From Cheiracanthium punctorium (Eukaryota > Arthropoda > Arachnida > Araneae > Cheiracanthiidae), in the NCBI GenBank assembly GCA_038373885.1, contig JAWZYV010011902.1:248001-312000 (forward strand): a stretch of DNA of 64,000 bases. Direction: 5' to 3'. Position 1 is the first letter of the stretch. Each line of letters starts with the position of its first letter. Shown one piece after another: positions 60,130 through 64,000 of this stretch. A program made the position numbers and the translations under genes. A model generated the notes under the pieces. It searched no databases and was not told where the DNA came from. It was given only the letters and a program-made list of their open reading frames with translations.

Positions 60130-60963
60130 ATCAATAACCTTCATGGTTGCCAAAGATTTTCAATGGCATATACTTTGTTTTGAAGAGGGATGCTAAATAT
60201 TCGATGGTCGGTGCCATCAGAGTTGAGCAAAAAGTAGTTTAACGTAAGGTGCCTCCTTTCCTTCTGTAGCAGATCAGCGAGGGTATCAGCGAAGATCTTG
60301 GGCGATGCATTCACTAACAGCGTCTTCATTACTTCAGAAATATATCTGTCCATATTCAGGACGTTCAAATTCAGCATCAAGAATTTGAGTTGGTTGAACT
60401 GTCAGATGAAGGAGTTTATAAAAAATATTCATCAAGTCTGTTACACACTGTTCGCAACGTAGTAGTACACACCAAAATCGTTAATAGTTTCACTCGTCAT
60501 ATACTGTGAGCAAAGCCATTGTAAAGTATGCTTTCAAATTTCGAATTCTTTGAAATAGGGGTGACATCGAAGAAACAACCACACCAATTCATTAGGAAAT
60601 TCGGAATGTCCTACATCAATCTTACAGTCCCCAAAATGGTTTCGGTTAATTTTTGTTTTTACTCTTCAGAAAAATGCAAAGCTCCAGGGTAAATGCAATC
60701 CATGTTAAAAAGTTTTAAACTATGATAATAAGTACCCACATTTGTGGCAGCTTTGTAGATACTTAGACTGTTTATCCGAAGTATTTGTCGACGTCTAGCT
60801 GTTCCATGTCGTTCTCCTTCCAAATACTAATCATCTGTTTCATCTGCTTGTGTTTGAACTGCACGTTCACACATTTGGGCTAAGTGCTGCTGTCGGTGAT
60901 CATATGTTTCCACAGCTCGTTTTTGAGCTACACTTCCATGCATTTACGTCTTTATAATACATC
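60130..60963 (-). pseudogene. Helitron helicase-like N-terminal domain remnant
   Basis: Reading the minus strand downward: a basic-acidic start with RAVETYDHRQQHLAQ (about 60945-60900), PGALHFSEE (about 60680), FGDCKIDVGHSEFPNEL (about 60640-60590), NDFGVYYY (about 60480), LHLTVQPTQILDAE then GQIYF (about 60400-60340), and GTDHRIFSIPLQNKVYAI (about 60215-60160). The same order (GALHF..E, C..GK...., SYN..., GVY.F, Q.YF., EH.R.FN.P..NEVA) marks the N-terminal helitron-like domain that precedes the Rep and helicase domains. At least three frame changes and several stops are present. The Rep HUH motif was not seen in the window. Confidence 0.65.
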
Positions 60964-61053
60964 TATGATGATAATTCTTTACGATTGAAATTGTAAATTT
61001 CTCTATAGTGCTTCAATTCAAACATAAAATACTTATTTTCTTCTAATTCAAAG

Positions 61054-61106
61054 CATGCATAAGCATGCATGCAAAGCATGCATTCAAAGCATACATCATG
61101 CATAAA
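61054..61106. repeat. AAAGCATGCAT short tandem repeat
   Basis: Five imperfect copies of AAGCATGCAT-like units, self-complementary in the GCATGC core. Confidence 0.7.
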
Positions 61107-61596
61107 CAAATTCTACAAGCGTAAATTCAATCTTATAGATACATAAATATAGATGCCTTAAAAGTATAATCTTACATAAATATGCTTTAAACATAATTTT
61201 ATTTTATAAACTCACGCTTAAGAAAATAAAAAGTGTAACGCAATTTAAATTATTAGTACAAAAGGACACTTCGAAATCATGAAATCAAAAACAGAATAGA
61301 TCAAAAATATTCTTTTACAATAACCCTAACAACTACTTAAACGTTGAAAATAATAGAACAAACGGATAGACTGAAGAAAATGGACTTCTAACCTCGAATA
61401 AATCAAAAATACATCGCTCCTATGTAGTTACGCTGACCCCTGACTCTGTCACAATTCCAGTTCAACCACTCAAAATAAAACTTGGGTCCTAATAAAACCG
61501 GAATAACATCCAAACAGATTAAAAATGTATTGTTTAATAACATAAAATTTACACGGTTCGTTGGTGCGATCAGCCTGAAAATTATCATAATTATGT

Positions 61597-61646
61597 AAAA
61601 AAAAAAAAAAAAAGAAAGAAAGAAAGAAAAAAAAAGAAAGAAAAAA
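61597..61646. repeat. Purine (A/GAAA)n tract
   Basis: A-run followed by GAAAGAAAGAAAGAAA, all purine for about 50 bases on the + strand. Confidence 0.9.
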
Positions 61647-62227
61647 TCTGATAATCCACCCGTTTCCTGATTTTTAAGCGTTTTTTTTTTTTGTATTTTT
61701 AGCTCTATTTCATTTAAGAGAATAAAAAAAGCTAACCATTTGATTGTCAGAATTATCTATTGCAAGTGACATTCACGTTACATTGAAGTCACGGTTATCA
61801 GGCTTTGGAGGAAAAATTACGACTCCAATTCGCTTAAGATAGCTTTTCTAAATTACTACTCAGTTTGACTTTTTTTTAAAAAAATAAAACGGTTTTCTAT
61901 GCATTAAGAATGGATATAGGAGAGGATGTTGATACCAAACGAAATGTTTCGAATACGAAATGTTTCTGTAGATTATACAATTCGAATTTCGATGTATAAT
62001 AAAAATTGAATATGAAGTTATTTGATTTTAAGTGGGTAAATATTAAATATTCTGAGTGTAGACATTCTATCGCCCGCTGTAATTGTCTCCACAAAGGGCT
62101 TTATCCTTTAGTTTAATGACAGTACACAACACAAAACAACATAGTCTAATCCGCGTCTAAATAAGAATTGAAAATTTATTAGAAAAAATCTTAGTAACCA
62201 GATTTCAGCCTCCCAATTTACTGCTTC

Positions 62228-62413
62228 CACATATGGACAACTCCCAGCCAGCGGCCGGATGGGGCCCGCCATGGCTTTTGGACCAGCCCTCACGACAAGT
62301 CAAAACCCTGTATAAAACCTATATAAAACATTCAAACTACCATATAAATCCGAATTATACGGCCCGCGATTTCGCTAACATCCTGAAGTCAGGCCCAGGA
62401 GGCCACTATCGTT
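62228..62413 (-). mobile_element. hAT-like short element, copy 2
   Basis: The reverse complement carries GATGTTAGCGAAATCG, GGGCCGTATAATTCGG and ATTTATATGG, then a GC-rich end near CCATATG, matching 54037-54228 along its length. It contains a 60-residue open frame beginning MDNSQPAAGWGPPW (62233-62415) that looks gene-like because of GC content, but it is repeat sequence and not a gene. Confidence 0.62.
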
Positions 62414-63439
62414 AAGTTCTGCCCGCAACTTTTAAAAGGTTGTCCATACGATGATAAAATAAATGAGTTGAAATCATCAACTGCAATGAATGAAAACTAA
62501 ACTGATGGCTGATCATCTGCAAAATTAATTTGAATATCGGCTGCGAGCCCAATTTAGGAATCGATCTTATCATTTTTTCATCGGAGTTTCGAACATCGTT
62601 TCATTATAAACGGTTGACCCATTCAAAAAAAAAATAAATAAATAAATCATCAGGGTAACTATATTTAAATATTTATCATCAACTTGGCGGAATAAGGCAG
62701 TTAAAATAGAATTCAACCTAGTGCCGTTATTTAATAAAAAAAAAAATGGAATTTTCATGTTACGTCACAGGATCTTTTTTCTTACTGTGAATGGCTGAAA
62801 AGGGTGTCATTTTCATTTAAAGTATTCGGCTAAGCTGAAACTTTTATGCACTTTTGAAATTCGCATCATATGGATCAATAAAACACATGAAAAATCTTTA
62901 TTGTTTTAGTATATACGCGAAAATACATTTAGCTTTACGTTAGTTACAAAAGGATAATTGTAATAAATTCAGGCAATTTTTCACATAAGATTTACGAATA
63001 GTTTTGTATTAATAACTACGAATTAAGAATTATTAAATTATTTACGTATATTCCATCAAGGTGCTTGCGGGGATGGCAACGAAGACTCTTTTCTCTTTTT
63101 CTTTCGCTGGTTGCCAGGACGATATTTTGAAATAAAAATAACTTTTTAATTCTTAACAAATTTATGTAGCTGAATGGTGTAATATATCTAGTTACTAAAA
63201 TATTTATTTGTCTGTGTACTGAATATAAAGTTCCATTTATTTTGTTTCTTTGCGAAATTAATTTTTACTATTATATATCGATGGCGTGTATTTTTTAATC
63301 CGCCATAATCTTATTTGAGCGTCCCTTTTAGGAAGATTGCATCAAGTGTGTTTTTCAAACGCTCAATAGATGGCGCTACCGTCCAAAAATTTTAAATTTT
63401 AAATTTTGAGCGTTTTAGAGTTTTTTCAATTAATTCACC

Positions 63440-63573
63440 TAGCTCAATCGTTTCAGGGGCCAAAAAAACCCCAGGTACGAAATTTAAAAGGAATCCTTAG
63501 AGCAGTTTTCGAGATCGCTCGGACATACACACACACACACACAAACATTCCTCGTTTAATATAAGAGCGGATA
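63440..63573 (+). repeat. Repeat end with (CA)n and AAGAGCGGAT
   Basis: GCAGTTTTCGAGATCGCTCG, a (CA)9 stretch, CATTCCTCGTTTAATATAAG and AGCGGAT. It is related to 53500-53540. Confidence 0.5.
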
Positions 63574-63639
63574 TAAACGAAAATCTGTATGTTTCTTTGC
63601 TTGTCTATGTCACATACAAATCTACGGACTATATTCCGT

Positions 63640-63940
63640 ATACGGTGCTTTGTTTACATATCAATGGTTTGTTTACAAATCATTGGCGAACAATCTGACG
63701 CGAGAGTGAGCGATGCACCGCCAACTGCCGGTGGTAGTTGTGACTGGCAACCATAAAGAATACGTGTTTCGTCAGGTTTGGGAATTTGAAATTGTTTGCG
63801 TTATTGATGGAAGGGAATGAAATGTGTTATGTTAATATAAGAAAAGAATTTGTGTGTGTTTGTTAGAAATATAGTACGTTATAAGCCGGTGGGTGTTGGG
63901 GACATTTCTGAGCGGTTATTTAAAAAAAAAAAAAATAGAG
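63640..63940 (+). other. Possible non-coding first exon ending at a strong donor
   Basis: The stretch is locally richer in G and C than its flanks (GATGCACCGCCAACTGCC, GTTGTGACTGGCAACC) and ends in TAGAG followed by GTAAGT at 63941, an ideal donor. No acceptor is obvious upstream and no long frame exists, so a 5' untranslated first exon is a possibility. The window ends soon after. This may be chance. Confidence 0.22.
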
Positions 63941-64000
63941 GTAAGTGCTCTTTTTTAACGAATCTTTGCAATGTTTAAGGTTTTTAATGTGAATTTTAAA

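Larger units (their letters stand above)
60964..62227. other. AT-rich DNA, no gene seen
   Basis: Contains the GCATGC repeat and the purine tract only. Confidence 0.5.

Overview
This window looks like a piece of a repeat-rich, AT-rich animal genome, most probably an arthropod and possibly a chelicerate (the lineage is an inference from repeat style). It holds no bacterial-type operons, rRNA or intact tRNA genes. The one good candidate for a host coding sequence is a single GC-rich internal exon at 28851-29246, with a polypyrimidine tract and AG in front, a GT behind, phase 2 at both ends and 396 bases in length. The tens of kilobases on either side are therefore best read as introns or intergenic DNA. 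A weaker candidate non-coding first exon ends at 63940, at a strong GTAAGT donor.

Almost everything else that can be named is transposon-derived. The most striking object is a composite element at about 11394-17283. It has inverted termini of about 590 bp, each made of three or more tandem units of about 170 bp, and between them lies a decayed minus-strand gene for a widespread, poorly characterised transposon-type protein. That gene is split by an insertion carrying a Pif1-like helicase tail and tandem nuclease-like fragments. Other remains are mariner/Tc1-type transposase pieces (3845-4135, 34915-35220, 56270-56540, possibly within 21226-21993), a Helitron helicase N-terminal remnant (60130-60963, minus) and an endonuclease fragment (8097-8283).

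Non-autonomous elements are abundant. There are four copies of one inverted-repeat MITE (10939-11333, 25164-25610, 58420-58858, 58868-59312). There are long-TIR elements at 21226-21993, 34620-35402 and 37543-38321. There are hAT-like MITEs at 10420-10710 (8-bp duplication), 54037-54228 and 62228-62413. Two TTAA-flanked piggyBac-like elements lie at 49111-49386 and 52089-52503. A 177-bp element with a 6-bp duplication lies at 57748-57924, and a palindrome of about 430 bp at 50736-51170. tRNA-derived SINEs occur at 783-1020, 5499-5731, 18604-18838, 44608-44815 and, as a tandem dimer, at 48719-48870.

Three regions (4869-6002, 26790-28380, 50588-52910) contain tandem units of about 150 bp that end in a short tail of the type seen at the 3' ends of non-LTR-like elements. 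The rest is AT-rich DNA with microsatellites and no supportable gene. A shuffled local duplication lies at 38984-41461. All class names come from reading the sequence and from memory of the families; no database search was made.
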